Shown here piece after piece: positions 52,772 through 60,623 of a DNA stretch of 64,000 nt. The position numbers were made by a program, and so were the translations under genes. The stretch covers positions 1-64,000 of the forward strand of contig MAEX01000020.1 of the NCBI GenBank assembly GCA_002013415.1, written 5' to 3'. Position 1 is the first letter of the stretch. Each line of letters opens with the position of its first letter. The notes under the pieces are model-generated. The model did not search any database and was not told where the DNA came from. It worked only from the letters and a program-made list of their open reading frames with translations. The stretch comes from Mycobacterium sp. D16Q14. GTDB lineage: Bacteria; Actinomycetota; Actinomycetes; Mycobacteriales; Mycobacteriaceae.

Positions 52772-53950
52772 TCAGCTGCCGATGCGCACGTCGTGTGACT
52801 CCCACATGTCGCGCCATTCAGCTTCTTCGTCCTGTTTGTCGTGATGCTGACCAGCGGACGGTTCGGTGAGTGTGATCGTCGGGTGTGGCAATGTGAAGAA
52901 GTCACCTTTACCCTGTGCCGCACGATGCTGACCGGTATCGAGGTAGCAGTACCCTAGTCCCGAGAGCTCTGCAGTCCGGTCGGACCTGTCAAGATAGTGA
53001 AGTACGTTCTGGGCAGCGGCTTTCGCACCATTCTTAGCGAAGATGGCAGCCTTCGGCAGAGGCCTGCCGGACGGCGATGTCACCGACACGACGTCACCGA
53101 TCGCCCAGATGCCCTCGTACGAGGTTTGCATGGTCTGTGTATCGACGCCGATCCATTCCGGTCCGTTTATGGTGACTGACGGCTCATGCGGCGGAACGAA
53201 CACCAACAAGTCGAAACTCACTGTGGCACCATCCTTGAACACGACAACCTTCCTGTCGGGGTCGACGCGTTCTGTGGTGCGCTCACCATGGAAGGTGATC
53301 TCGTTGTCCGTGAGCAGCTGTACCAGCTGCGGCCCCGCATAGGGACCAGCCGAAGGCATCGGGTGCTTCTCTGGGGTGTACACGCTGATATCGACATCCG
53401 ACCGTATGCCCTTGTCATTCAAGAAGTCCGAGGCCAGTAGGGCTCCCTCATAGGGGGCCACTGGACAGCGATAGGGCTGTGACGTCACCAGGAAGACGAG
53501 CTTGCTTCCCGAGAAGTTTTCGAGCGCGCGCCGGGCATCACCGGCTGCGGCAACGCCGTAGTAGTGCACCGCGTCGCCTCGGGCGGCCGCTTCCGTCAAG
53601 CCCGGAATCTTGTCGAGAGCATTGCGCGCACCCGTGGCGATGACGAGCGCGTCAAAGTCCAGCGTTGACGAGTCGGACAAGGTTACGGTGCGCGCGTTGG
53701 GATCGATTCGGGCGACGGAGCCCGTCACGGTGGTTATCCCCGACAATGCCTCGGAACTGGGCCGAATGGGCACACTTGCCGCATCGCGCCAGCCTCGCAT
53801 GACCCACGGCAAGGTAAATCCCAAAAAGTGAGTGAAGTCCTCGTCCACGATGGTGATATCGAGGTCACCGACCGGTACGTGAGACCGGCGCAGTTCGTTG
53901 ATCACGCTCAGACCGCCGATTCCGGCACCCAGGATGACGACCTTCTTCAT
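52772..53950 (-). CDS. Sulfide:quinone-oxidoreductase-like flavoprotein
   Basis: A 392-residue protein of the SQR/FCSD flavin family. The N-terminal FAD-binding site is VVILGAGIGGLSVINELR, with DEDFTHFLGFTLPWVM following. The redox cysteine sits in QPYRCPVAPYEGALLASDF, the characteristic C-P-x-A-P-Y-E motif of SQR, and a second cysteine is near the end (GLGYCYLD). SQR enzymes oxidise sulfide to persulfide and pass electrons to quinone at the membrane. It starts at ATG 53950, overlapping the stop of the preceding small gene as ATGA. Context with a CstR-like regulator supports a sulfide or persulfide role. Confidence 0.85.
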   Translation of the reverse strand: MKKVVILGAGIGGLSVINELRRSHVPVGDLDITIVDEDFTHFLGFTLPWVMRGWRDAASVPIRPSSEALSGITTVTGSVARIDPNARTVTLSDSSTLDFDALVIATGARNALDKIPGLTEAAARGDAVHYYGVAAAGDARRALENFSGSKLVFLVTSQPYRCPVAPYEGALLASDFLNDKGIRSDVDISVYTPEKHPMPSAGPYAGPQLVQLLTDNEITFHGERTTERVDPDRKVVVFKDGATVSFDLLVFVPPHEPSVTINGPEWIGVDTQTMQTSYEGIWAIGDVVSVTSPSGRPLPKAAIFAKNGAKAAAQNVLHYLDRSDRTAELSGLGYCYLDTGQHRAAQGKGDFFTLPHPTITLTEPSAGQHHDKQDEEAEWRDMWESHDVRIGS

Positions 53951-54123
53951 GTTCTACGCTCCCTCTTCCTGAACAGGCCCCTGTGCACAGGAGCAGACGG
54001 TGGTGTGCCGTGCCCGCCACACCATTGATCCTCGGGGACTTTGTTTTTCACGGATTGAATGTGGAGACCACAGCCAGACCACGTGGTCTTTGAACAGACG
54101 GAGCACGTCACTGCATGGCACAT
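53947..54123 (-). CDS. Small cysteine-rich (zinc-ribbon-like) protein
   Basis: A 58-residue protein in a frame of 59 codons, easily missed. It begins MCHAVTCSVCSKTTWSGCG and continues LHIQSVKNKVPEDQWCGGHG, giving five cysteines and several histidines in a pattern like small actinobacterial zinc-binding proteins (MCHxVTCxxCGKTTWAGCG). ATG 54123 has AAGG 6 bp upstream and lies 8 bp after the DsbA-like stop; the stop overlaps the next start as ATGA. It is translated with both neighbours, so it probably works in the same thiol or sulfide pathway. Confidence 0.8.
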   Translation of the reverse strand: MCHAVTCSVCSKTTWSGCGLHIQSVKNKVPEDQWCGGHGTPPSAPVHRGLFRKRERRT

Positions 54124-54131
54124 GAGCGGCC

Positions 54132-54752
54132 TTAATGCGCCGGGCGCGGACGCTGCAGCTGCGTGAACTCCGGCACCCGCGAAAGCGAGGTGACCGCGTC
54201 AAACAGCGCTTGCGCAGTGCGGTGCTCCGGCAAGGCCGTCAAGACGGGGCCGAAGAATGTACGGCTCTCGACCTGCAATAGCGGGCTGCCGCCAACATCT
54301 CCCAACGCCCGCTGCCCCGCCTCGTGAGAGGAACGGACCAGTGCGTCCAGCGAGATGTCCGACAGCGAATCGCTTGATGTCGACAGGGGCGCGACCGCCC
54401 CCAGTACCCGATCGACCAGACCGGCACCGACAGGTACCGACTCGTCGAAATACAGTGCACCGAAGGCGAAATACGCTGTATGCAAACCCTGCTGGCCCAA
54501 CTCGCGATGAATGCCGGCCATCAGCCTCCCCACCTGCCGCGAGTCATTCATCCGTGCTTGCTGTGCGGGCGCCAGCTCCTTGCCCTCATTCAAGACGGCC
54601 AGATTCATCAGCTGCCAGTCGACCGAGATACCGGACTGGCCCGCGACCGCATCCAGCCAACGCGCGGTGTTCCACGAAAACGGGCATACCGGGTCGAGCC
54701 AGATCCTCACGTCGAACCTACCGCTGTGTGCGGCACTGCCATCTGTGGACAT
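54132..54752 (-). CDS. DsbA-family protein, mycothiol-dependent nitroreductase-like
   Basis: A 206-residue cytosolic thioredoxin-fold protein of the DsbA/FrnE group, like Rv2466c. The active site reads DPVCPFSWNTARW near residue 22, with serine in place of the second cysteine (Rv2466c has CPWC). The cis-proline region is VGGSPLLQV near 160. ATG 54752 has GGGAGA upstream and matches the family start, so the longer frame to 54827 is rejected. It heads a three-gene operon with the cysteine-rich protein and the SQR-like enzyme, under the two palindromes upstream. Rv2466c-type proteins use mycothiol and respond to oxidative stress. Confidence 0.82.
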   Translation of the reverse strand: MSTDGSAAHSGRFDVRIWLDPVCPFSWNTARWLDAVAGQSGISVDWQLMNLAVLNEGKELAPAQQARMNDSRQVGRLMAGIHRELGQQGLHTAYFAFGALYFDESVPVGAGLVDRVLGAVAPLSTSSDSLSDISLDALVRSSHEAGQRALGDVGGSPLLQVESRTFFGPVLTALPEHRTAQALFDAVTSLSRVPEFTQLQRPRPAH

Positions 54753-54833
54753 GCGGCATCTCCCATCACTGTGAAACAAGATCGACAACGCGGACCACGG
54801 CGACGGCCCGTTGGTTCGTTCTGGCATCGTTTA

Positions 54834-54859
54834 TACCATACCCCCCACGGTATATTCCC
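54834..54859. promoter_or_regulatory. CsoR-family operator, site A
   Basis: A 26-bp box whose reverse complement matches site B in 24 of 26 positions. It contains TATACC-N5-GGGTAT when read on the minus strand. It lies about 80 bp upstream of the DsbA-like start. Confidence 0.7.
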
Positions 54860-54887
54860 CTCACCGGATCCCAGGACGGGACTTTAG

Positions 54888-54913
54888 GAATATACCGGAG
54901 GGGGTATGGTATT
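54888..54913. promoter_or_regulatory. CsoR-family operator, site B
   Basis: The partner of site A, placed in opposite orientation 28 bp away and about 120 bp upstream of mmpS. The core is TATACC-GGAGG-GGGTAT, the same spacing as sites A and C. Confidence 0.7.
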
Positions 54914-55035
54914 TATTAAATGAGACCCGGCCCCACAATCGGGCTCGCGTGCGACCTGCAGTCATACGGCACAGGTCAACAGGACACAGATCATGATCCA
55001 AAACGATTGAGCAACAGCAGAAAGGTGGCCAGAGA

Positions 55036-55479
55036 GTGCGCACAGCAATAGTTAGCGCGTTGAAGCGGGCGTGGGTCGCGATGGTCGTTGCGTGCGCGGT
55101 TGGACTCGGCGCGGTCGCCGTGAACCACCTGCGTGGCGCGTTCGGCTCCGAACCGATCTTTTCGGCCACCGGCAGCAGCGCAGAACCACTCGTGTCCTCC
55201 ACGATCAAGCAGGTGCGATACGAGATCTACGGTCCCAGCGGCACCACGGGTGCGGTGAATTACCTGGATGAGAACGCTACGCCGCGACAGGTGCCTTTCG
55301 TCGGTTTGCCGTGGACGTACACCATCGAAACTACGGTACCGGCTGTCATCGCCAGTGTTGTGGCACAAGGAAATAGCGCCACCATAGGGTGTCGAATCAC
55401 CGTGAACGGCCACATCGAAGATGAGCAGACGACAGACGGTCACAACGCCCAAACCTCATGTCTGGTGAAAGCCGCATGA
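55036..55479 (+). CDS. mmpS: MmpS-family accessory protein of the CsoR-linked operon
   Basis: A 147-residue MmpS protein: one N-terminal membrane segment (RAWVAMVVACAVGLGAVAVNHLRG) and a periplasmic domain with YEIYGPSGTTGAVNYLDENATP and the conserved IGCRITVNG and SCLVKAA end. The start is GTG 55036, with AAAGGTGG about 9 bp upstream. The stop overlaps the mmpL start as ATGA. It stands behind the divergent operator pair. Confidence 0.92.
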   Translation: MRTAIVSALKRAWVAMVVACAVGLGAVAVNHLRGAFGSEPIFSATGSSAEPLVSSTIKQVRYEIYGPSGTTGAVNYLDENATPRQVPFVGLPWTYTIETTVPAVIASVVAQGNSATIGCRITVNGHIEDEQTTDGHNAQTSCLVKAA

Positions 55480-58292
55480 ACACCGACCACGGAAAACGCC
55501 CGGCCTTCATGCGGTTCGTGCGCCGATTCGCGGTGCCGATCCTGCTGGGGTGGCTGCTACTGACGGTGGCAGTGAATGTGCTGGTGCCGCCGATTGAATC
55601 GGTGGCACGAGATCATGCGGTGACGATGTCGCCGCATGACGCGCCGGCAATGATCGCGGCTAAACACATCGGCCAGAAATATCACGAATCCGACTCCGAC
55701 AGCATCGCGATGATCGTGATGGAGGGCGACAACCCGCTCGGCGAATCGGCACACCACTATTACGACACCTTGGTGCATGCGCTGCAGGCCGACACCGAGC
55801 ATGTGCAGCACGTGCAGAACGTATGGGGCGACCCGCTGACTGCTGCCGGTGCGCAGAGCCGCGACGGCAAAGCCGCGTATGTCCAGCTGAATCTTGCCGG
55901 TGACCAAGGCAGCACGCTGGGAAACAAGTCCGTCGACGCGGTCCGCAAGATCGTGGACCGTTCAGCGCCGCCCGCAGGCCTGGCGGTGTATGTCACCGGT
56001 CCGGCAGCGTTGACCACAGACATGAACGAGGCCGCTGATAAGAGCATGCTCATCATGATGGGCGTGACGGGCGCGGTCATCATGATCATGCTTCTCATCA
56101 CGTATCGATCGATCAGCACGATGCTGCTGGTTCTGGTCATGGTCGGCGTCGAGATGGGCACTGCCAGAGGCCTTGTCGCGATTCTCGGAAACTACGATCT
56201 ACTGGGATTCTCGACATTCGTGGTGGCCATGTTGTCGTCATTGGCGATCGCCGCGGGGACCGATTACGCCATCTTTCTCATTGGCCGCTATCAGGAAGCA
56301 CGTCAAGCCGGCCAGGACCGAGAAACAGCGTATTACACCATGTTTCGGGGTACATTCCACATAATCCTGGGCTCTGGATTGACCATCGCCGGGGCGACCC
56401 TGTGCCTGCACTTGGCACGCCTGTCGTATTTCAAAGCACTCGGTATCCCGTCCGCACTGGGACTGCTTGTGGTCGTGGCGGGTGCGCTCACGGCCGCACC
56501 CGCTGTTGTTGTCATAGCCAGCCGCTTTGGGCTGCTTGATCCCAAGCGCGCTGTGAAGGTTCGGCGCTGGCGGCGTATCGGCACCGCCACGGTGCGCTGG
56601 CCAGGCGCGGTGTTTGCCGCCTCACTGGCCATAGCGCTCATCGGTATCGCCATCATGCCAACCATGAAGGTGAGCTACAACGACCGGTTCTACATACCGG
56701 CCGACCTGCCGTCGAACATAGGATACGCCGCTGCCGAACGCCATTTTAGCGCTGCCACAATGAATCCCGACATCCTGGTGGTCGAAAGCGATCACGACAT
56801 GCGCAATAGCGGAGACATGCTCATCCTGGACAAGATCGCCAAGGATGTATTCCGCTCACCCGGAATCGCAATGGTGCAAAGCATCACCCGCCCCTTAGGG
56901 GGACCGATCGAGCACACCTCCATACCGTTTCAGATCAGCGCTCAGTCGATTCCCATCCAGCAGAACCTTCAATTCATGAGGGACCGTACGGCTGACATGC
57001 TCACCATGAGTGAGGATCTCGGCTCCATGATCGGATCCATGCAGCGCATGCAATCCCTGCTGGGCCAGATGAGCAACGCGACCCACCACATGACCGCAGA
57101 TATGACAGACGCGGAGGCAACGCTGAACGAAATTCGGGACCATCTGGCCGAATTCGACGACGTGATACGGCCCCTGCGCAACTATCTTTATTGGGAGCAG
57201 CACTGTTTCGATATCCCTGCATGCTCGGCCATACGTTCGGTGTTCGACGCAATGGACGGCATCGACACGTTCAGTGACAAGATGCGCGCACTGACCGCGG
57301 ACATCGGAAACGCCAACGCGATCATTCCCCAGATGACCGCGCAGTTCCCACCGATCATCGCCGTGGCCAAGTCCATGCAGGGAACTCTGCTGACCATGCA
57401 CAGCAGCTTCGCCAACCTGGTGACACAGATGGCTCAGATGACCGACACAGCTAGCGCGATGGGCCAAGCCTTCGACGCATCCCGAAGCGGCGACTACTTC
57501 TACTTACCACCAGAAGCGTTTCAAAATCCCGATTTTCAGCGCGGCCTGAAGCTGTTCCTGTCCCCCGACGGCACGGCCGCGCGTTTCATCATCACCCATG
57601 ACAAGGACCCGGCCACTCCAGCCGGAATCTCCTCAGTCACCTCCGAGTTGGAAGCCGCCCATCAAGCTGTCAAGGGAACCGCCCTGACCGACGCCACGTT
57701 CTACCTCACCGGTACCGCGGCGATCTATCGCGACATCCAGTCAGGTTCGCACTACGACCTCCTGATCGTCGGAATAGCCGCCCTGACACTGATCTTCGCC
57801 GTGATGATGCTCATCACCCGGGCACTGATCGCCTCGCTGGTCATCGTCGGCACAGTGCTGCTGTCACTCGGCGCCGCATTCGGGCTCTCGGTGTTGGTGT
57901 GGCAACACATTTTCGGTCTTGAGCTCAATTGGATCGCACCAGTCTTCGGCCTGATCATCCTGTTGGCCGTCGGATCCGACTACAACCTGCTGCTCGTATC
58001 GCGCTTCCAGGAAGAGATTGGCGCAGGACTAAAGACCGGCATCATCCGCTCAATGGGAGAAACCGGCGGAGTCGTGACATCCGCGGGACTCGTATTCGCG
58101 TTCACCATGATGTCCATGGCTGCAAGCGATTTGAGCTCGATCGGCCAAGCCGGAAGCACGATCGGTTTGGGCCTACTGTTCGACACACTCATCGTGCGCT
58201 CATTGATGACCCCGTCCATCGCTGGGCTGCTCGGCCCATGGTTCTGGTGGCCGTTGAAAGTCCGCAGGCGCCCTATACCCAGGAGGGTATAG
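55476..58292 (+). CDS. mmpL: MmpL-family RND transporter of the CsoR-linked operon
   Basis: A 938-residue MmpL transporter. The proton-relay Asp-Tyr pairs are in GTDYAIFLIGR near residue 263 and GSDYNLLLVSR near 834. The second periplasmic domain has the MmpL4-type helical insertion with WEQHCFDIPACSAIRSVF. It is related to, but clearly diverged from, the tandem MmpL pair at 14-20 kb. ATG 55476 is fixed by the ATGA overlap. The stop codon lies inside operator C of the downstream regulator. Its cargo is unknown; the linkage to thiol or sulfur genes suggests a stress-related export task or a redox-active lipid or siderophore. Confidence 0.94.
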   Translation: MNTDHGKRPAFMRFVRRFAVPILLGWLLLTVAVNVLVPPIESVARDHAVTMSPHDAPAMIAAKHIGQKYHESDSDSIAMIVMEGDNPLGESAHHYYDTLVHALQADTEHVQHVQNVWGDPLTAAGAQSRDGKAAYVQLNLAGDQGSTLGNKSVDAVRKIVDRSAPPAGLAVYVTGPAALTTDMNEAADKSMLIMMGVTGAVIMIMLLITYRSISTMLLVLVMVGVEMGTARGLVAILGNYDLLGFSTFVVAMLSSLAIAAGTDYAIFLIGRYQEARQAGQDRETAYYTMFRGTFHIILGSGLTIAGATLCLHLARLSYFKALGIPSALGLLVVVAGALTAAPAVVVIASRFGLLDPKRAVKVRRWRRIGTATVRWPGAVFAASLAIALIGIAIMPTMKVSYNDRFYIPADLPSNIGYAAAERHFSAATMNPDILVVESDHDMRNSGDMLILDKIAKDVFRSPGIAMVQSITRPLGGPIEHTSIPFQISAQSIPIQQNLQFMRDRTADMLTMSEDLGSMIGSMQRMQSLLGQMSNATHHMTADMTDAEATLNEIRDHLAEFDDVIRPLRNYLYWEQHCFDIPACSAIRSVFDAMDGIDTFSDKMRALTADIGNANAIIPQMTAQFPPIIAVAKSMQGTLLTMHSSFANLVTQMAQMTDTASAMGQAFDASRSGDYFYLPPEAFQNPDFQRGLKLFLSPDGTAARFIITHDKDPATPAGISSVTSELEAAHQAVKGTALTDATFYLTGTAAIYRDIQSGSHYDLLIVGIAALTLIFAVMMLITRALIASLVIVGTVLLSLGAAFGLSVLVWQHIFGLELNWIAPVFGLIILLAVGSDYNLLLVSRFQEEIGAGLKTGIIRSMGETGGVVTSAGLVFAFTMMSMAASDLSSIGQAGSTIGLGLLFDTLIVRSLMTPSIAGLLGPWFWWPLKVRRRPIPRRV
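58273..58292. promoter_or_regulatory. CsoR-family operator, site C
   Basis: The perfect palindrome CTATACCC-AGGA-GGGTATAG overlaps the mmpL stop codon and lies 32 bp before the regulator start. It shares TATACC-N5-GGGTAT with sites A and B, which suggests self-regulation. Confidence 0.75.
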
Positions 58293-58324
58293 TGCTGGTA
58301 GCTAGGCCCTTGAAAGGTAGAGAC

Positions 58325-58594
58325 ATGATCGACGATCAAGACAGCATCACTGCCATCCTCAGCAGACTGCGCCGAGCACAGGGCCAGCTGAACGGGGTAA
58401 TCAACATGATCGAAAACGGGCGCGACTGCAAAGACGTCGTGACCCAGCTGGCCGCCGTGTCACGAGCGCTCGACCGCGCCGGATTCAAGATCGTCGCCAC
58501 CGGTCTGCGGGAATGCATCGCCGCCGATCGCAACGGAGACACCGCACCCATGACCGAGGCTGAGCTCGAAAAACTGTTCCTCGCCCTGGCCTAG
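58325..58594 (+). CDS. CsoR-family regulator, persulfide-sensing (CstR-like) type
   Basis: An 89-residue all-helical repressor: ILSRLRRAQGQLNGVINMIENGRDCKDVVTQL, then KIVATGLRECI. Cysteines are at positions 35 and 64, the spacing of 29 seen in the family. The histidine that lies four residues before the second cysteine in copper-sensing CsoR is glycine here, as expected of CstR-type proteins that sense persulfide with two thiols. ATG 58325 has GAAAGG upstream. Its position after mmpL, and the three matching palindromes, make it the likely repressor of the whole divergent unit. Confidence 0.87.
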   Translation: MIDDQDSITAILSRLRRAQGQLNGVINMIENGRDCKDVVTQLAAVSRALDRAGFKIVATGLRECIAADRNGDTAPMTEAELEKLFLALA

Positions 58595-58623
58595 TGCGGT
58601 ACCCCGGCCCGACAGGCCCAAGT

Positions 58624-59055
58624 TCAGAGCTCGCCCGAGAAGTCCGCGGTAAACCAACGATCAGGACGAACGACGAACAGCACGGTGTTGGCCTCGTCGT
58701 ATCCGCGCGCGAACTCCCGACCGGCCTCCTCGCCGAGATAGCGGATGGCAATGGCTTCCCGTACCTCTGCCGAGGCCGGCCGCTCCGTTTCGACAACCGT
58801 GCCCTCGACAATGACGTACTGATACGGCGGCTCTTCGTGCTGCACCGTCAGCGTGACCGCGCCGGCCTGCTCGATCAGGCGTGCCTTGCGATTGCCCGCA
58901 CTGGTGTTGATCTGGATGTTCCCGCCGGGCGTGTAGCCGTACCAGATAGGCACGCTGGCCGGCGGGCGTCCCTTGTCGGCCGCAACCGACAGCACGGCAA
59001 TGTGTTTGGCCGCGAGAAACTCCTGGCGTTCTGCTTCAGTGAACTGACGTGGCAT
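58624..59055 (-). CDS. PPOX-class F420/flavin-dependent protein
   Basis: A 143-residue split-barrel protein. It shows FLAAKHIAVLSVAADKGRPPASVPIWYGYTPGG and GNRKARLIEQAGAVTLTVQHE, typical of the pyridoxamine-oxidase-like superfamily including F420-dependent reductases. The C-terminus is DRWFTADFSGEL. Start ATG 59055. It converges on the CsoR-type gene and follows the TetR gene on the same strand by about 50 bp. The exact cofactor is not certain. Confidence 0.82.
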   Translation of the reverse strand: MPRQFTEAERQEFLAAKHIAVLSVAADKGRPPASVPIWYGYTPGGNIQINTSAGNRKARLIEQAGAVTLTVQHEEPPYQYVIVEGTVVETERPASAEVREAIAIRYLGEEAGREFARGYDEANTVLFVVRPDRWFTADFSGEL

Positions 59056-59102
59056 ATCGCGTCAAACCCCAGGATCTGTCGGGCTTATTCCCGTACCTAG
59101 AT

Positions 59103-59720
59103 TCATCTGGATTTGATCCCCTGAAATAAATTGGTGAGCAGGGCATCGACGAAATCCCTTGTCAGCGGCTGATCAGGTATCAGTAGCCGGTGGTAACAAG
59201 CGCCCCACAGCTGGTCCACGACTACCTCCGGATCCACCTTCGCACCAAGCTGGCCACGTTCCTGCGCCCGACGTAGCGTTGTTACCGCGAGGGCACGACG
59301 CGGCCCCGAATACCTTTGCAGAAAGGCCGCTTTGAGCTCCGGATCCACTTGGGCCTGACCGATGAGTTCACCGATGATCCCGCCCCCAATCGTGTCACGA
59401 ATGACGCCCAGGAACGCATGCAGCTGCGTGCGGAGGTCGTGCTCGATGTCCCCGGTGTCCGGGAACCCCAACTCCGGTTCGACCTGGCGGAAGTAGCCGT
59501 CGAGCGCGAGAGCCCCCTTGGACGGCCACCACTTGTAGATAGTCATCTTGCTCGCACCGGAGAGGGCAGCGACCTTGTCGATGGTGAATCCGCTCATCCC
59601 CTCGGCGAACAGCAGGTCGCCCGCGGCCTGAAGCACTTCGTCGCGCACCTGGTCAGCCGGCCGCCGGCCCCGGCGCGGCCGCTTCACCTCGTCCCCTGCC
59701 GCAATCGCCATCGCGTCCAA
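59103..59720 (-). CDS. TetR-family transcriptional regulator
   Basis: A 205-residue TetR protein. The helix-turn-helix is FTIDKVAALSGASKMTIYKWWPSKGAL near residue 45. The C-terminal ligand domain is unassigned. The start may be ATG 59720 or the second ATG three codons inside. A perfect 22-bp palindrome lies 10 bp upstream, between it and the divergent SDR gene, which it likely represses. Confidence 0.9.
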   Translation of the reverse strand: MDAMAIAAGDEVKRPRRGRRPADQVRDEVLQAAGDLLFAEGMSGFTIDKVAALSGASKMTIYKWWPSKGALALDGYFRQVEPELGFPDTGDIEHDLRTQLHAFLGVIRDTIGGGIIGELIGQAQVDPELKAAFLQRYSGPRRALAVTTLRRAQERGQLGAKVDPEVVVDQLWGACYHRLLIPDQPLTRDFVDALLTNLFQGIKSR

Positions 59721-59730
59721 CTCCTTGCCA

Positions 59731-59781
59731 ATTATGTGTACATACCGTACATTACATATATGTACGGTATGTACACATAAT
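59731..59781. promoter_or_regulatory. Perfect inverted repeat, TetR operator
   Basis: Two perfect 22-bp arms (59731-59752 and 59760-59781), starting ATTATGTGTACATACCGTAC, surround 7 bp in the 79-bp gap between the divergent tetR and SDR starts. It also contains nested GTACAT repeats. The position is that of an autoregulatory operator. Confidence 0.82.
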
Positions 59782-59799
59782 CAACAGGAGGGCCTCCCG

Positions 59800-60567
59800 A
59801 TGAAGATCACGGACAACACGGTGTTCATTCCCGGAGCCACCAGCGGGATCGGCCTGGAACTCGCCCTGGCCTTGCAGACCAAGGGCAATACCGTGATAGT
59901 CGGCGGGCGCCGCACCGAGCTACTCGAGCGCATCCGTGCTGAACACCCAGGCATCTCGACTGTGCAGATCGATATCGCCGATCCGGAGAGCATTCACGCC
60001 GCCGCCCACCAGATACTCACCGACCATCCGACCGTGAACGTCCTCATCGCGATGGCAGGGATCATGCGCGTCGAGGACTGGCATCACCCCGAGTCATTCC
60101 TTCAGTCGGCCGAGGAGATTGTCACCACGAACGTGCTGGGCCCGATTCGCTTGATCGCCAACTTCATCGAGCACCTACAGGCACAGCCTGAAGCCACCAT
60201 CATCACGGTCTCGTCCGGGTTGGGGTTCGCACCACTGAAGGTCACACCCAGCTACAACGCCTCTAAGGCCGCCATCCACATGCTCAGTGAGTCGATCCGG
60301 CTGCAGCTCGCGGACACCCGGGTGACAGTCAAGGAACTCCAGCCACCCGCGGTTCGCACAGACCTCATGCCGGGGCAGCAAGAGAGCGACTTCGCGATGC
60401 CCCTGAAGGACTTCATCGATGAAGTGGTCACCCTGCTGGAGACCCAGCCCGACGCCACCGAAATCCAGGTAGAACGGGTGAAGTTCCTGCGCTACGGCGA
60501 AGCGCGCGGTGACTACGACGAAGTCGTCGCGACGCTCAACGCCTCCGATCCTCACGCTCGCCCGTAA
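59800..60567 (+). CDS. Short-chain dehydrogenase/reductase (DltE-like)
   Basis: A 255-residue SDR. The cofactor motif is PGATSGIGLELALALQTKG (TGxxxGIG type), NVLIAMAGIM is the NNAG equivalent, and the catalytic YNASK follows serine in SSGLGF. Members reduce carbonyls or oxidise alcohols with NAD(P)H. ATG 59800 has AGGAGG 9 bp upstream. The upstream ATG at 59725 in the same frame lies inside the operator and is rejected. It is likely repressed by the divergent TetR. Confidence 0.9.
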   Translation: MKITDNTVFIPGATSGIGLELALALQTKGNTVIVGGRRTELLERIRAEHPGISTVQIDIADPESIHAAAHQILTDHPTVNVLIAMAGIMRVEDWHHPESFLQSAEEIVTTNVLGPIRLIANFIEHLQAQPEATIITVSSGLGFAPLKVTPSYNASKAAIHMLSESIRLQLADTRVTVKELQPPAVRTDLMPGQQESDFAMPLKDFIDEVVTLLETQPDATEIQVERVKFLRYGEARGDYDEVVATLNASDPHARP

Positions 60568-60623
60568 CGGGTGTCGCACACCTCACCTGGATACCTGGCG
60601 GCGCTCTTGCCAAGATTGAGTGG

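Noticed and set aside
58325..58594. Copper-sensing CsoR
   Set aside because: The copper-binding histidine position is glycine and no copper-transport ATPase lies nearby; a thiol sensor fits better.
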